A stretch of DNA of 18,578 nt, from positions 1 through 18,578 of the forward strand of contig CAIWDQ010000386.1 in the NCBI GenBank assembly GCA_903911455.1, read 5' to 3'. This DNA is from an uncultured bacterium. GTDB lineage: Bacteria; Bacteroidota; Bacteroidia; Bacteroidales; JACABE01. This document shows, one piece after another, positions 1-7,715 of this stretch (its first letter is position 1; every line of letters begins with the position of its first letter). A program made the position numbers and the translations under genes. The notes under the pieces are model-generated. The model worked only from the letters and a program-made list of their open reading frames with translations. It had not been told where the DNA came from and made no database searches.

Positions 1-191
1 GAATACTATTTATTTTTATAATATTGATTAGAATTAAAATTAATATCAATTAAAACTAATAATGTATGGTGAAAAGATTATTAATAGCAAATATTTTATT
101 CTGTAATTATTTAAATTCTTTATAATATGTGTCATTAACAGACGTATAGAAATAAAACTCAACATAACTTTTCAAAGTTCAATTTTTTATG

Positions 192-199
192 TAATTTTG
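192..199 (+). promoter_or_regulatory. Putative -7 box of the efp-lpxD promoter
   Basis: TAATTTTG matches the Bacteroidota -7 consensus TAnnTTTG exactly and lies 32 bp before the efp ATG. The -33 region about 20 bp upstream is only a T-run near 169-172, so that half is weak. The gap to the start codon fits a short leader. No Shine-Dalgarno is visible before efp, which is normal for the phylum. Confidence 0.5.
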
Positions 200-231
200 C
201 AGCCAAATTAAAAATATTTATAATATATTGT

Positions 232-798
232 ATGGCCACAACAGCTGATTTTAAAAATGGATTATGTATAGAATTTAATGGCGACCTTTATTCTATCTTT
301 GAGTTTCAACATGTGAAACCAGGTAAAGGCCCAGCTTTCGTAAGAACTAAATTGAGAAACCTTAAAACAGGAAAAGTTATTCCTAATACTTTTACTGCAG
401 GTGTTAAAATAGATATCGCAAGAGTTGAAAGACGTCCTTATCAGTTCTTATACAAAGATGATAATGGGTATAACTTTATGCATGGAGAAACTTTTGAACA
501 GATTTCTATCGAAGAAGAGATAATCAATGCCCCGCAATTTCTAAAAGAAGGACAAGGTGTTGAAATTATCATACATGCTGATACCGAAACTCCATTGCAA
601 TGTGAGTTGCCTGCATTTGTTGAAATGACAATTACTTATACTGAACCAGGAGAAAAAGGAAATACTGCTACAAATGCCTGGAAAGAAGCTACAGTAGAAA
701 CTGGTGCAATTATTAGAGTTCCATTGTTTATTAATCAAGGTGAACTTATAAAAGTCGATACAAGATCAAGCGAATACGCAGAAAGAGTTAAATCATAA
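232..798 (+). CDS. efp: Elongation factor P (EF-P)
   Basis: EF-P binds the ribosome between the P and E sites and relieves stalling at consecutive prolines. At 188 residues it has the usual full length. The three-barrel layout is visible: an N-terminal KOW-like domain (about 1-64), a central OB domain (about 65-126), and a C-terminal OB domain with the family signature around GAIIRVPLFINQGELIKVDT (157-176). The domain-I loop reads KPGKGPA with Lys32 at the tip, the position that is post-translationally modified in many bacteria. No EpmA/EpmB-type modification gene is present in the window, so the modification state is unknown. The ATG follows a -7 box at 192-199 with no Shine-Dalgarno. The lpxD-like gene starts 15 bp after its stop, so the two are probably co-transcribed. 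Identification is secure. Confidence 0.97.
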   Translation: MATTADFKNGLCIEFNGDLYSIFEFQHVKPGKGPAFVRTKLRNLKTGKVIPNTFTAGVKIDIARVERRPYQFLYKDDNGYNFMHGETFEQISIEEEIINAPQFLKEGQGVEIIIHADTETPLQCELPAFVEMTITYTEPGEKGNTATNAWKEATVETGAIIRVPLFINQGELIKVDTRSSEYAERVKS

Positions 799-813
799 TC
801 AAAACTATTTTGA

Positions 814-1758
814 ATGAAATTTCCTAATCCTTATAAGTTACATGAAATTGCTACGCTGATAAAAGCTGAGTATATTGGTGATGCAGACTTTATAGTTACT
901 GGTATTAATGAGATCCACATGGTAGAATCAGGTGATCTTACTTTTGTTGATCATCCAAAGTACTATAAAAAAGCATTAGAATCAAAAGCTACCACAATAA
1001 TCATTAATGCTAAAGTTGATTGCCCTGAAGGCAAAGCTTTATTATATTGTGAAGATCCTTTTGCAGCTTATGTTTCACTTGCCAAAAAGTTTATGGGATT
1101 TAAACAATGTAATAATGCAATTAGTGAAACAGCAATTATTGGAGAAGGTACAGTTATTCAACCAGGAACCTTTGTAGGAAATCATGTTACTATAGGTAAG
1201 AATTGTATTATTCATGCTAACGTTAGTATTTATGATCATACAATAATTGGGGACAATGTAATTATACATTCTAATTCAGTTATTGGTTCAGATGCTTATT
1301 ATTTCCAGAGAAAACCTGAAGGCTACCGTAAGATGGAATCATGCGGAAGAGTTATAATTGAAGATGATGTTGAAATTGGTTCATTATGTTCTATAGATAA
1401 AGGTGTATCAGGCGATACTATTATTGGTAAAGGAACTAAGTTTGATAATATTGTTCAGGTTGGCCATGATTCACATATAGGTAAGAACTGTTTGATTGGA
1501 TCTCATAGTCAGATTGCAGGTGTAACAGTTATTGAAGATGACGTTATATTATGGGCAAGAGTTTCTGTTAATAAAGATCTTGTTGTTGGTAAGGGAGCAG
1601 TTTTACTTGCAACTTCAGGAGTTGATAAAAGTCTTGAAGGTGGTAAAGCTTACTTTGGTATTCCTGCTGATGATGCTCGTAAGAAATGGAAAGAAATTGC
1701 TTTAGTTAAAAAGCTTCCTGAACTATTTGATAGTTTACGAAAGAAGGATTTGATCTAA
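814..1758 (+). CDS. lpxD: LpxD-family UDP-3-O-acylglucosamine N-acyltransferase
   Basis: LpxD adds the N-linked hydroxyacyl chain to UDP-3-O-acylglucosamine in lipid A synthesis. The 314-aa protein begins with an LpxD-type uridine-binding domain (about 20-95, including GDLTFVDHPKYYKKAL). A left-handed beta-helix of hexapeptide repeats follows (about 103-265, e.g. IIGEGTVIQPGTFVGNHVTIG), then a helical C-terminus (about 285-314). His218 in QVGHDSHIG aligns with the catalytic His of LpxD (His239 in E. coli). It is about 25 residues shorter than E. coli LpxD. In many Flavobacteriia an LpxD-like paralogue sits next to efp, apart from the main lpxD-lpxC/fabZ-lpxA cluster. This copy may therefore be that paralogue rather than the sole LpxD, and its acyl donor or sugar acceptor could differ. 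Family assignment is strong; exact substrate is inferred. Confidence 0.88.
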   Translation: MKFPNPYKLHEIATLIKAEYIGDADFIVTGINEIHMVESGDLTFVDHPKYYKKALESKATTIIINAKVDCPEGKALLYCEDPFAAYVSLAKKFMGFKQCNNAISETAIIGEGTVIQPGTFVGNHVTIGKNCIIHANVSIYDHTIIGDNVIIHSNSVIGSDAYYFQRKPEGYRKMESCGRVIIEDDVEIGSLCSIDKGVSGDTIIGKGTKFDNIVQVGHDSHIGKNCLIGSHSQIAGVTVIEDDVILWARVSVNKDLVVGKGAVLLATSGVDKSLEGGKAYFGIPADDARKKWKEIALVKKLPELFDSLRKKDLI

Positions 1759-1765
1759 ATATCTA

Positions 1766-1797
1766 AACCCGGAATAACTTAAGTTGCTTCGGGTTTT
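1766..1797 (+). terminator. Rho-independent terminator after efp-lpxD
   Basis: AACCCG (1766-1771) pairs with CGGGTT (1790-1795). The inner arms around AACTTAAGTT extend the stem with one mismatch and two G-T pairs, and a T-run follows to 1799. It begins 7 bp after the lpxD stop. The 3' arm overlaps the last codons of the convergent ligase gene, so that sequence has both coding and terminator roles. In the reverse direction the T-tract is weak, so it mainly serves the + strand. Confidence 0.75.
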
Positions 1798-3206
1798 TTA
1801 TTATGATAAACATCTAAAGCAACTATTATTGCAACAAATCCCCAGAAGGGTACTGCAGCTTTATCTGTATCAAGGAAGTTATTAAGAAAACCATGAATAT
1901 AATAAGTCATTAAACCCATTAAAGTAAGAAGACTTAACAGTTTAACCTTTCTATCAGTTGCAGTTCTATATACTTTTATAGAAGTATAAATAACCATTAT
2001 CGCAATTAATATAACTGATAAGCTTCCTAATACGCCCGACTCAGCGAGCGGACCAATATATTCACTATGAGCATTCCCTTTATTACCTGCATTAGTACTA
2101 ATTATTGTTTTCTCAGCGTAATGCTGATAAGATGCATAACAGAATTGATAAGTTCCAGGCCCAAACCCCCAGAATGGTCTTTCTTTAAACATTCGGAAAG
2201 CAGCAGTCCAGCGATTGATACGTTCAAGGTTCGATGCATCTGTTGAAATGTTTGACATTGATTGAATGTGTTCCATCAACTTTCCGGATGTATCCTGACG
2301 ATTCTTCTCTAACTTCATAATGATCTCACTTTTTAATAAAAAGAAAAAGATAAGTAGTGAAATGAATGAGAAGGCAATGTATTTGAATTTTATCTTTAAT
2401 TTAATAACTGCAAATACTCCTATAGCTGCAGCAAATCCTAACCAGGCAGCTCTACAATATGATAAATATAATCCAATAAAGAGAACTACAAACACTAAGA
2501 AAGTTAAAAAGCGTTGCACATTTGAATATTCTTTATCAAACATAAAACCAAATATTACAGGAAGAAAAAATGCTAACATTGCCCCATAAGCAGTATGATC
2601 ATTATAAAAAGGATCCATTACCCAGTGTCCTACTTGTTCACTAAAACCAAAATGCGAATGTCTTATTGTTGTATAAATTACTACAATTACTAAGGAAATC
2701 GTATAAAGCCAACAAAAGATCTTAATATTTTTTATATTCTTGAAAAGTTGCGTTCCTACAAAATAAAAAGGGATGATAAACCATAAACGTGCAATTAAGA
2801 ATTTAAACGAAACTATTGGTATTTCACTCGTTATACTTGTCATTAATACCCAGACAAGATAAAAGATTATTGCCAGAGTTACAGGATGTCTAAAAATCTT
2901 TACATCATAATATTGATCGTAAAATATCTTAAAAAAGAAAAGAACTAAAACTCCTGCTAATAAAGGTTCTGTTGGTAACGAAAGCCCAACACCAACATTC
3001 ATGTCTTTGAGATCAACAGCTAAAGGAGTTAAAAAAGCAATTAATAAAAGTATCTTATCTAATGAAGTAATGTATAATAACAATATGAACCCTATAACTG
3101 GTATTAATGCAAACCAATAAAATTCGTTTGCAATAAAGATGGTATTAATGAGTAGAAATAACCCACAAACACCAAATACCCATGTTAGAATTTGTCTTTT
3201 ATTCAA
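1779..3206 (-). CDS. O-antigen ligase/polymerase family membrane protein (Wzy_C type)
   Basis: A polytopic inner-membrane protein of 475 aa with roughly ten to twelve hydrophobic segments. The Wzy_C signature is clear. A long periplasmic loop (about 295-395) contains ERINRWTAAFRMFKERPFWGFGPGTY and then HSEYIGPLAESGVLG. His380 of that motif corresponds to the conserved loop histidine of WaaL-type ligases. The family either transfers undecaprenyl-linked polysaccharide to an acceptor (ligase) or polymerises repeat units (Wzy); sequence reading cannot separate these. The start is TTG at 3206. No ATG lies between it and the in-frame stop at the end of the Wzz gene, and the next Met is residue 69, which would delete the first membrane segments. 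Only 15 bp separate it from the upstream Wzz-like gene, so the two form a polysaccharide assembly pair. Confidence 0.85.
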   Translation of the reverse strand: MNKRQILTWVFGVCGLFLLINTIFIANEFYWFALIPVIGFILLLYITSLDKILLLIAFLTPLAVDLKDMNVGVGLSLPTEPLLAGVLVLFFFKIFYDQYYDVKIFRHPVTLAIIFYLVWVLMTSITSEIPIVSFKFLIARLWFIIPFYFVGTQLFKNIKNIKIFCWLYTISLVIVVIYTTIRHSHFGFSEQVGHWVMDPFYNDHTAYGAMLAFFLPVIFGFMFDKEYSNVQRFLTFLVFVVLFIGLYLSYCRAAWLGFAAAIGVFAVIKLKIKFKYIAFSFISLLIFFFLLKSEIIMKLEKNRQDTSGKLMEHIQSMSNISTDASNLERINRWTAAFRMFKERPFWGFGPGTYQFCYASYQHYAEKTIISTNAGNKGNAHSEYIGPLAESGVLGSLSVILIAIMVIYTSIKVYRTATDRKVKLLSLLTLMGLMTYYIHGFLNNFLDTDKAAVPFWGFVAIIVALDVYHNKKPEAT

Positions 3207-3221
3207 TTTTATAATTGAAAT

Positions 3222-4250
3222 TTACTTGTTTAAAAGATTCTTTTTGTAAACGTTTTCTATAAAGATAATAACTAAGATAGAAAGTAAAAAAGCAGCAAAA
3301 GATGATACTACAACAATAAGCCAGCGAATAGGAGTAGCTTTTCTTTCTGCCTTATATGCTGTATCTACAACGAATTTCTGAGGGATAACTTGTTCAGCAT
3401 CCACTTTAGCTTCATCATATTTAGCTTTTATCTTACCTAATTGTTCTGTACGGTTTTGTAATTCATCTCTAAGTTTTACATAAGTACCTCCATATTGTGC
3501 AAGTACAGCTAGTTTATCTTCCAAACGTTTAACACCTGGGCTGTTACCATTTCCTTTTCCTAACTGAATGGCTAATTCCTGATTGATCATTTCGGCTTGA
3601 GTTTCGTAATCATGTACACCTTTTGATCTGATAAAATTTAGAGAATCCTGCATTTCATTCATTTCTTTCTGAAACTGATCATAAGTAGACTTCACAATCT
3701 GAAACCCTTTTACTGCTCTTTCTTTTTGCATCGCATTTTTAGTAGAGTCGAGTAATTCGGAAATAGTATTAGCAATATCTGCAGCAGTTTGAGGGTTTTT
3801 ATCTAACACAGATATTTCTACACCCATAAATTCAGTTAGTTTACAATTAATATTACTATTATATTCTTTTACTAATTTAGTATTTTTATACCTATCATTG
3901 GTATCAATATCATAATCTTTGAAAAGATTAAATTTCTCAACAACCTTATTTCTAATCTTACTTGAATTAAGTATCTGTAATAATTGTTCTGCCTCTTCTT
4001 CAGCACCAAAACTTAAAACATCTTCCTGGCTTCCATTATTCTCAGCCAATAACGCTTTTGAAATTGAATTGGTTGCAGTAGGAAACAATATAACTGTTGA
4101 TTTAAACTTAGGAGTTATTAAAAATGAAGCAGCACCTGATATTATTGCAGCAGCAGCTATTACAATAAGAAATGTTTTGCGCCAATTCCATAAAAAAAGA
4201 AAGAAATTAGTAGAATTGAAATCAATGTTTAAGTTATTTTTCTCTTGCAT
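3222..4250 (-). CDS. Wzz-family polysaccharide chain-length regulator
   Basis: This 342-aa protein has the polysaccharide co-polymerase layout. A short cytoplasmic N-terminus leads into a first membrane helix (about 26-46). A large periplasmic helical region follows (about 47-305), with coiled-coil-prone stretches around 175-205 and 240-285. A second membrane helix (about 309-331) comes after a KATPIRW motif, the proline-bearing segment typical of Wzz before TM2. Such proteins set the modal length of O-antigen, capsule or exopolysaccharide together with the polymerase. No C-terminal tyrosine-kinase domain is present, so it is not a Wzc-type autokinase. The ATG is clear, and a good promoter lies 20-50 bp upstream. 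The ligase/polymerase gene follows directly. Which polysaccharide is controlled cannot be told from here. Confidence 0.88.
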   Translation of the reverse strand: MQEKNNLNIDFNSTNFFLFLWNWRKTFLIVIAAAAIISGAASFLITPKFKSTVILFPTATNSISKALLAENNGSQEDVLSFGAEEEAEQLLQILNSSKIRNKVVEKFNLFKDYDIDTNDRYKNTKLVKEYNSNINCKLTEFMGVEISVLDKNPQTAADIANTISELLDSTKNAMQKERAVKGFQIVKSTYDQFQKEMNEMQDSLNFIRSKGVHDYETQAEMINQELAIQLGKGNGNSPGVKRLEDKLAVLAQYGGTYVKLRDELQNRTEQLGKIKAKYDEAKVDAEQVIPQKFVVDTAYKAERKATPIRWLIVVVSSFAAFLLSILVIIFIENVYKKNLLNK

Positions 4251-4270
4251 TTTGATATTAATTAATCATG

Positions 4271-4301
4271 CAAAAGTAGACAAATTTATTGATACAGCCA
4301 A
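4271..4301 (-). promoter_or_regulatory. Promoter of the wzz-ligase pair
   Basis: On the - strand TACTTTTG (4278-4271) matches the -7 consensus TAnnTTTG. TTG (4301-4299) lies 20 bp upstream at the -33 position. This is a near-ideal Bacteroidota housekeeping promoter about 20 bp before the wzz ATG. A second overlapping -7-like box (4288-4281, TAAATTTG) has no matching -33. It implies the pair is expressed independently of recQ. Confidence 0.65.
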
Positions 4302-4381
4302 CCTTGTTTTTATATTTTCAAAGAATGTAAGGTTTATCCTAGTGTTAAGGCAAATTTTTGTTGAATTTATAATGTTTGAAA

Positions 4382-6283
4382 TTATTTATTCCATCTGAAT
4401 TTCATTTCACCGGTGTTAATAATTTTATCATTTTCTAACAACCATTGCATTACCTTTAAAATTTTATCTTCATCAGTTTCAATAAAACTTACTAACTGTT
4501 CAAGTGTCATTTCATCATTTAATAGCAATGGTTTTACTTGATCTAATATCATATCAAACTCAAATTCGGAAAGCTCCATTTTATTTCGATTTAAACAAAC
4601 ATCACAGGAGCCACATCTTTTACTTCCTTTTTCTCCAAAATATTCAAGTAATAACTGACTTCGACATTTTGATTTGGATGTAACATAAAACTTAATAGCT
4701 TCAATTCTCTTTAATGCATTTTCTTTTCTGATTTCATAATTTTCTTTAGAAATAAAGATATCATCTGAATTGATTCGTTCTTTTGTAAAGATAATAAATG
4801 GCTTTATGTTTTGAGGTATAAATGTAACAATATTATTTTTGTGAAGGATATTTAATATTTTAATGATTTTATCTTCATCAGTATTCAGCCTTTTCGAAAG
4901 TTCTTTCTCATTTATTTTAACAAAATCTGTAAAGATGCCTCCATATGATCTCAGTAAAGTTTTTATAAAGTTATCATAGGAAGGGTTCTCAATTTGAAAT
5001 CTATAAAGATCCTCTTTACTTATGTTGATAAATACCTTTGAGGGCTGGTTTATATCTTCAGATAAAAGGATATATCCATCTTTCTCAAGAAATTTCAAAG
5101 CACTATAAGTTGATAAATGGTTGATATTATATTGATTGCAAAATGTTCGCAAATCAAATTCAGAACTCATATCTCTTCCTCCACCTACAGGTAATTGAAA
5201 ATAATTACCTAGTGCATTATATGCATTTTTTATAAAGCTCTGTTCAGGATAAGAAGTTTCAAAGTTATTTTCAAGCGAAAGGAAGTCTGCATTATTAAAT
5301 AGCAGCAAAGCCATGGCTTGTTCACCATCACGTCCTGCTCTGCCTGCTTCCTGAAAGTAAGCTTCCAGTGTGTCAGGAATATCAAGATGTATAACAAACC
5401 TAACATTTGATTTGTCAATACCCATTCCAAATGCATTTGTTGCAACTATAACCCTCTTACTTCCATTCATCCATGCACTTTGCGATTGATTTCTTACATT
5501 CTGATCTAAGCCTGCATGATAATAACATGAATTGACTCCGTTTTTTGAAAGGAAATCTGCAATCTCAGCTGTTTTTCTTCTACTCCTAACATAGATTATT
5601 CCCGAACCTTTTATTTTATCTATAAGTCTAAGAGTACGACCAAGCTTATCTTCATTTTTAATCACATAATAAGTAAGATTCTTTCTCTCAAAGCTATGTT
5701 GAAAAAGATTCTTTGTTTTAAACTCAAGTTTATCTTGAATATCAACAACAACTTCTGGAGTTGCAGTAGCTGTTAGAGCGAGTAATGGAACGTTTCGGAC
5801 TAGATTTCTTATTTCAGCAATCGTTAGATAAGGCGGACGAAAATCATAACCCCATTGTGACACACAATGCGCTTCATCCACAGCTATCAGATTTACATTC
5901 ATCTTACGAAGATGTTCTTTAAAAGTATCTGATTCAAGACGCTCGGGCGAAACATAAAGAAACTTGACATCTCCATAAACACTATTATTAAGAGCAAGTT
6001 CTATTTCGTTGGGATGCATACCCGAATAAATGGCAAGTGCTTTTATGCCTCTTTTCTTAAGACCTTCTACCTGATCTTTCATTAAAGAAATCAGAGGAGT
6101 AATCACTATACAGATACCGGGTTTATACATTGCAGGCACCTGAAAGCAAATAGATTTACCTCCGCCGGTGGGCAGCAAAGCAAGTGTATCCTTACCTTCC
6201 AGAACAGAATTTATGATTTCTTCCTGTAAAGGGCGAAAGACACTATGTCCCCAATATTTTAATAATATACTTTTTAACGGCAA
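4382..6283 (-). CDS. recQ: RecQ-family ATP-dependent DNA helicase
   Basis: A 3'-5' superfamily-2 helicase for recombination and repair. All motifs are present: the motif-0 region YWGHSVFRPLQ (10-20), Walker A PTGGGKS (38-44), motif Ia TPLISLMKDQ, DEAHC (136-140) followed by the RecQ aromatic-rich loop (about 141-151), TATATP (171-176), ATNAFGMGID (281-290) and QEAGRAGRDG (311-320). A four-Cys zinc site (C540, C557, C560, C563) lies unusually late, after a ~200-residue helical/winged-helix-like segment. The C-terminus (about 570-633) does not resemble an HRDC domain and looks like another small winged helix. The start is TTG at 6283. It is supported by homology of the first residues (PLKSILLKYWG) and by the lack of any ATG before the upstream in-frame stop. 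The 131-bp gap to wzz contains a separate promoter. Confidence 0.95.
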   Translation of the reverse strand: MPLKSILLKYWGHSVFRPLQEEIINSVLEGKDTLALLPTGGGKSICFQVPAMYKPGICIVITPLISLMKDQVEGLKKRGIKALAIYSGMHPNEIELALNNSVYGDVKFLYVSPERLESDTFKEHLRKMNVNLIAVDEAHCVSQWGYDFRPPYLTIAEIRNLVRNVPLLALTATATPEVVVDIQDKLEFKTKNLFQHSFERKNLTYYVIKNEDKLGRTLRLIDKIKGSGIIYVRSRRKTAEIADFLSKNGVNSCYYHAGLDQNVRNQSQSAWMNGSKRVIVATNAFGMGIDKSNVRFVIHLDIPDTLEAYFQEAGRAGRDGEQAMALLLFNNADFLSLENNFETSYPEQSFIKNAYNALGNYFQLPVGGGRDMSSEFDLRTFCNQYNINHLSTYSALKFLEKDGYILLSEDINQPSKVFINISKEDLYRFQIENPSYDNFIKTLLRSYGGIFTDFVKINEKELSKRLNTDEDKIIKILNILHKNNIVTFIPQNIKPFIIFTKERINSDDIFISKENYEIRKENALKRIEAIKFYVTSKSKCRSQLLLEYFGEKGSKRCGSCDVCLNRNKMELSEFEFDMILDQVKPLLLNDEMTLEQLVSFIETDEDKILKVMQWLLENDKIINTGEMKFRWNK

Positions 6284-6442
6284 TTTATAAGTTTTAAATT
6301 AGAACACGAAGATAAGCATTTTATTGTTATTTTGATTGAAAAATTATATAATAATATTTTATTGCATAACTTTAAATTGAAACTGCACTAAATTATCCGT
6401 AGTCCTATAATACTAAAAGTAAGTAATATGCCTAAAGATTAA

Positions 6443-6568
6443 AGGAGGCTTTCAGCTTCTGACGGGAGGTTTTCAGTTCCTGACGGGAGGCTTTCAGTTC
6501 CTGAGGGGAGGCTAATTATTCCTAAAAGCAGGCGAATAACTTCTCAAAGCCGGCTGACAGAAACCAAA
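6443..6568. repeat. 21-bp tandem repeat array (about six units, decaying)
   Basis: Units start at 6443, 6464, 6485, 6506, 6527 and 6548. The first three are near-identical around GAGGCTTTCAGTTCCTG. Unit 4 keeps GGGAGGCT and TTCCT, while units 5 and 6 retain only spacing and traces such as AGCAGGC and AGCCGGCT. The array is much more GC-rich than its flanks. No unique spacers separate the units, so it is not CRISPR. It lies 100 bp upstream of the reductase promoter. Confidence 0.8.
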
Positions 6569-6642
6569 ATTTACTGTTCACTCGGTTTAATTTGTTCTCA
6601 AAATCTGTTAACTTTTTTTAGATGTGTAAGAATAATATTAAG

Positions 6643-6650
6643 TAACTTTG
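6643..6650 (+). promoter_or_regulatory. -7 box of the aldo/keto reductase promoter
   Basis: TAACTTTG matches TAnnTTTG exactly and is followed by CA, the common context in this phylum. The -33 half is a poor T-rich match near 6617-6620. The box contains the TTG that would otherwise extend the reductase reading frame by nine codons, so it decides the start at 6675. Confidence 0.55.
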
Positions 6651-6674
6651 CAATGTAATTTAAAACACATAAAT

Positions 6675-7670
6675 ATGGACACAATAATTCAAAAACGTAA
6701 GTTAGGCAAGAGTAATCTTGAAGTTTCAGCTATAGGGCTCGGTTGTATGGGAATGAGTTTTTCGTATGGTACGCTTCCTGATAAAAAAGAAATGATTTCG
6801 CTACTCCACAAAGCTATTGAACGTGGTGTAACCTTTTTTGATACTGCTGAGGTTTATGGCCCTTTCACTAACGAAGAACTTTTGGGTGAAGCATTGGCTC
6901 CTTTTCGTAATAAAATAGTGATAGCAACAAAATTTGGATTTGATACTACTCAAGGTGTTTCTGCTCTTAATAGTCGTCCCGAACACATAAGAGAAGTTGC
7001 TGAGGCTTCGCTTAAACGTCTAAAAATAGAATGTATAGATTTATTTTATCAGCATCGTGTTGATCCTATTATACCTATTGAGGATGTAGCTGGTACCGTG
7101 AAAGAGCTTATTAAAGAAGGTAAAGTTAAGCATTTCGGTTTATCCGAAGCAGGTGTGCAAACTATCAGACGTGCTCATGCTGTACAGCCGGTTTCTGCTT
7201 TACAGAGCGAATATTCACTCTGGTGGAGAGAACCTGAAGCAGAAATCATACCAACTTTAGAAGAACTTGGGATAGGTTTTGTTCCTTATAGTCCTTTAGG
7301 AAAAGGTTTTCTTACAGGAAAAATAAATGAGAATACTACTTTCGAAAAGACTGACTTCCGTAATTCAGTCCCACGATTATCAGTAGAGAATCGTAAAATA
7401 AATCAGGTTTTTGTTGACTTGCTTACAACTGTTGCGCAACGTAAAAATGCTACGCCTGCTCAAATTGCACTTGCTTGGTTGCTTGCTCAAAAGCCTTGGA
7501 TTGTTCCAATTCCAGGTACAACTAAACTATCTCGTCTGGACGAAAACCTCGGGGCCTTAGCTTTAGAACTTACTTCTGATGATTTGAATGAGATTAATAA
7601 AGCTGCATCAGAACTAAAAGTACAAGGCGACAGATATTCGGAAGGTGCTACAAAATTGATCAATCGCTAA
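6675..7670 (+). CDS. Aldo/keto reductase
   Basis: A predicted NADP(H)-dependent carbonyl reductase with a TIM-barrel fold, 331 aa, cytosolic. The catalytic tetrad is visible: Asp56 and Tyr61 in FDTAEVYG, Lys86 in ATKFG, and His127 in YQHR. C-terminal cofactor-binding elements include PYSPLGKGFLTGK and PIPGTTKLSRLDEN. It resembles the YakC/AKR13-type group that takes small aldehydes and ketones; the substrate cannot be read from sequence. The frame is open nine codons further up to a TTG at 6648. That TTG sits inside the -7 promoter box, and the family N-terminus starts near QKRKLGKSNLEVS, so ATG 6675 is preferred. The gene is probably single: DUF1003 follows after 45 bp on the same strand and could be co-transcribed. 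Confidence 0.93.
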   Translation: MDTIIQKRKLGKSNLEVSAIGLGCMGMSFSYGTLPDKKEMISLLHKAIERGVTFFDTAEVYGPFTNEELLGEALAPFRNKIVIATKFGFDTTQGVSALNSRPEHIREVAEASLKRLKIECIDLFYQHRVDPIIPIEDVAGTVKELIKEGKVKHFGLSEAGVQTIRRAHAVQPVSALQSEYSLWWREPEAEIIPTLEELGIGFVPYSPLGKGFLTGKINENTTFEKTDFRNSVPRLSVENRKINQVFVDLLTTVAQRKNATPAQIALAWLLAQKPWIVPIPGTTKLSRLDENLGALALELTSDDLNEINKAASELKVQGDRYSEGATKLINR

Positions 7671-7715
7671 TTAGTTGTAATATCTATATTTTACAATACG
7701 AAATACTTTAACAGT

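Larger units (their letters stand above)
6284..6674. other. Divergent intergenic region between recQ and aldo/keto reductase
   Basis: 390 bp without a gene. The recQ-proximal third (6284-6420) is plain AT-rich DNA in which I see no convincing promoter for recQ. The middle holds a decaying 21-bp tandem array. The last 30 bp carry the -7 box for the reductase. The array has a stretch open in one + frame, but an in-frame TAA sits immediately before it and there is no start codon, so I do not call a gene. Confidence 0.6.

Noticed and set aside
2320..2589. 89-aa + strand frame inside the ligase gene
   Set aside because: Antisense shadow of a membrane-protein gene; Lys/Asn-rich low-complexity product with no homology I recognise.
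6443..6568. CRISPR array
   Set aside because: The 21-bp units are directly adjacent with no spacers, decay progressively, and no cas gene is nearby.
6443..6568. Small repeat-peptide gene in the open + frame of the array
   Set aside because: An in-frame TAA sits immediately before the first unit, there is no start codon, and the frame follows from a period divisible by three.
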